Assembly (NCBI GenBank): GCA_012514775.1
Contig: JAAYZQ010000354.1
Coordinates: 1-24,055 of the forward strand
Source: Anaerolineaceae bacterium
Lineage (GTDB): Bacteria; Chloroflexota; Anaerolineae; JAAYZQ01
Reading direction: 5' to 3'
DNA length: 24,055 nt
In this document: one piece after another, positions 22,659 to 24,055 of the stretch
How positions within the stretch are numbered: position 1 is the stretch's first letter
Layout of the letters: the number at the start of each line of letters is the position of its first letter
Notes under the pieces: model-generated
Seen by the model: only the letters and a program-made list of their open reading frames with translations
Databases searched by the model: none
What the model was told of the DNA's origin: nothing
Position numbers and translations under genes: made by a program

Positions 22659-23555
22659 CTAGGGACGGGCGCCGACGACGACCCCGATCTCCTGGATCTG
22701 CCCGCCGCGCAGCAGGCGGATGCGGGCTTCTTGGCCGATCCGCTCGCCGCCCAGCGCCGCCACCAGGTCGTCCATGTGCCGCAGCGGCTGGCCGTCCAGG
22801 GCCACCAGGGTATCTCCCAGGAGCAACCCCGCCGTGTCGGCCGGTCCCCCGGCATTCACCGAGGCCAGGAGCAGGCCCGTCTCCTGGCCCAACTGCTGGG
22901 CGATTGCCTGGGGCAGGCGCACCGGCTGTGCGCCGACGCCCAGGTATCCGCGGCGGACGCGGCCGTGGGTCAGCAGGCTCTCGACTACGCGCTCGAGGGT
23001 GGGCACCGGCACGGACAGGCTGACCCCCCGGAGCAGCGCCGAAGTGTTCAGGCCCACCAGGCGCCCGTCCACGTCTACCAGGGGGCCACCCGAAAAGCCG
23101 GGATACATCACCACGTCGGTTTGCAGGTAGCGGTCCACCAGGCCGCCGGCCGGCGTGCGCCATTCTCCACCCAGGGCGCTGATGATGCCCAGGGTGGCCT
23201 GCACGGTGCGGCCCGGCCGGCCCAGAGCCAGGACCAGGTGGCCCACGTGCAGCTCTTGCCCCGCCGTCCGCTCGACGGCAACGAGCCCGGGGGCGTCGGT
23301 GCGGAGCACGGCCAAGTCGGTGCTCGGATCGCGGCCCACCAGCCGTGCCCCGGCGCTATTCCCATCGGGCAGCCCGATGCCGATCTCGTCGTCGGCGTGA
23401 ACCACGTGGTGGGCCGTCAGGATCACACCCTCGGCCGACCACACGACGCCGCTGGCCGCCAGCCGGCGGCGCCCTTCGACACGCACCACGCTCCGGCCCG
23501 CCGACTCGACGATGCCGGCCATGGCGTCCGATACATTGCGCAAAAAATCACTCAT
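22659..23555 (-). CDS. HtrA-like serine protease with C-terminal PDZ domain, no signal peptide
   Basis: 298 aa. The S1C domain has H50 (GVILTAHHVV), D80 (STDLAVL) and S155 (YPGFSGGPLVD). The PDZ domain covers about 203-292 (GYLGVGAQPV, then GLLLASVNAGGPADTAGLLLGDTLVALDGQPL). ATG 23555 has AGGAGG 5 nt upstream and the protein starts MSDFLRNVSDAMAGIVESAG, an amphipathic helix, not a signal peptide. DegP/DegS relatives are normally exported or membrane-anchored, so a soluble cytoplasmic form is unusual. It lies 116 nt from the LuxR-type regulator gene on the same strand and is followed by a shorter paralogue. The pairing suggests a duplicated, jointly controlled protease set, perhaps for damaged proteins. 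Confidence 0.9.
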   Translation of the reverse strand: MSDFLRNVSDAMAGIVESAGRSVVRVEGRRRLAASGVVWSAEGVILTAHHVVHADDEIGIGLPDGNSAGARLVGRDPSTDLAVLRTDAPGLVAVERTAGQELHVGHLVLALGRPGRTVQATLGIISALGGEWRTPAGGLVDRYLQTDVVMYPGFSGGPLVDVDGRLVGLNTSALLRGVSLSVPVPTLERVVESLLTHGRVRRGYLGVGAQPVRLPQAIAQQLGQETGLLLASVNAGGPADTAGLLLGDTLVALDGQPLRHMDDLVAALGGERIGQEARIRLLRGGQIQEIGVVVGARP

Positions 23556-23671
23556 GCTGTCCTCCTGTTAGGTGTCTGCCGACAGCATACCAGAAAAGAA
23601 AGCCCGGCACATCCCCCAAAAGCGCAGCTCTGTACCTGGAAAAATGGGTAGGTTTCCCGCAAGGGGTGGGG

Positions 23672-24055
23672 TCAGAGGAGGAGCAGCCCGTCCCTCAGGG
23701 CCTGGACGACAGCCTCCGTCCGGCTCTGGGCGTCGAGCTTGCCCAGGATGGCGTTAACGTGGAACTTGACGGTGTGCTCGCTGATGCCCAGCTCCTGGGC
23801 GATGGCCCGGTTGGTCAGGCCGGCAGCCAACAATTGCAGGACCTCCAGCTCGCGGGCGGTCAGCGCCTCTGGCAGTCCTGGTGTGGCCTGGCCGAGCGGA
23901 GGAGCGGCTCGTGCGGCCAGGCCCGGATCGAGGACGAGCAGGCCCCGGGCCGCGCCCTCCAGGGCGGCTGCGAGGGCGCCGGCGGGGGCGTCGCGCGGCA
24001 GCAGGCCCCGCGCGCCGGCTGCCCGGACGGCGCCCGCCTGTTCGTCGCCGGGCAA
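23672..24055 (-). CDS. LuxR/NarL-type response regulator, C-terminal part (5' end outside window)
   Basis: The last 127 codons are visible. The gene begins beyond the right edge. Residues 66-120 form a LuxR-type helix-turn-helix: LTARELEVLQLLAAGLTNRAIAQELG, then ISEHTVKFHVNAILGKL. The preceding stretch (AVRAAGARGLLPRDAPAGALAAALEGAARG) looks like the end of a receiver domain, where the usual Lys before Asp-Ala is Arg. If that alignment is right, phosphorylation signalling may be altered. It sits upstream of the two serine proteases on the same strand and probably controls them, although a 116-nt gap leaves room for a separate promoter. Confidence 0.88.
   Translation of the reverse strand: MPGDEQAGAVRAAGARGLLPRDAPAGALAAALEGAARGLLVLDPGLAARAAPPLGQATPGLPEALTARELEVLQLLAAGLTNRAIAQELGISEHTVKFHVNAILGKLDAQSRTEAVVQALRDGLLLL

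Noticed and set aside
22080..23651. 523-codon open frame on the plus strand across both serine proteases
   Set aside because: It crosses two motif-bearing minus-strand genes and has no recognisable domain.

Overview
The window is a GC-rich bacterial chromosome segment with dense coding on both strands, strong AGGAGG-type ribosome binding sites and near-consensus sigma-70 promoters. The best guess for the host is Chloroflexota (Anaerolineae/Caldilineae-like). This rests on a secreted protein ending in the tail YLPLVRR, a tail I associate with exported proteins of this phylum, on two pyrrolysine-free MttB paralogues, and on tandem HtrA-like proteases beside a LuxR-type regulator. The assignment is an inference. 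No rRNA, tRNA, CRISPR array, insertion sequence or prophage gene was seen.

Region 1 (1-6971, + strand) is the right end of a probable RiPP (ribosomally made, post-translationally modified peptide) locus. It holds a radical SAM/SPASM maturase cut by the left window edge, a 52-residue Cys-containing precursor peptide missed by ordinary gene-length cutoffs, a roughly 260-nt spacer with four successive hairpins, an HPr-kinase-like P-loop protein, and a large secreted gingipain-type (C25) peptidase with four DUF11 repeats. The precursor ends in Ser, the residue type that HprK-like kinases phosphorylate in some lasso peptides. A C-terminally phosphorylated, radical-SAM-modified peptide is the most interesting hypothesis here.

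Region 2 (6972-13383) is about corrinoid-dependent methyl transfer from quaternary amines. On the + strand, a consensus promoter and a leader of about 250 nt precede an MttB-family methyltransferase and its corrinoid protein, which end at a strong terminator. A small DUF2892-like membrane protein lies between this pair and a minus-strand unit of FCD-type GntR regulator, second MttB paralogue and ornithine/alanine-racemase-like PLP enzyme. The GntR gene has a perfect TTGACA-N16-TATAAT promoter whose -10 box sits inside a 17-bp palindrome, suggesting autoregulation. The racemase hints that the substrate is a chiral amino-acid betaine.

Region 3 (13384-17135, + strand) carries a multi-pass membrane protein flanked by a degenerate 41-bp repeat, a stand-alone receiver domain whose phosphoacceptor Asp is Glu, a ParB-fold-like protein with an altered core motif, and a class I CPD photolyase.

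Region 4 (17148-24055) has an ABC exporter (minus), a divergent unit of lysine-6-dehydrogenase-like enzyme and TilS (plus), and a minus-strand set of LuxR-type regulator (cut by the right edge) and two HtrA-like serine proteases without signal peptides.
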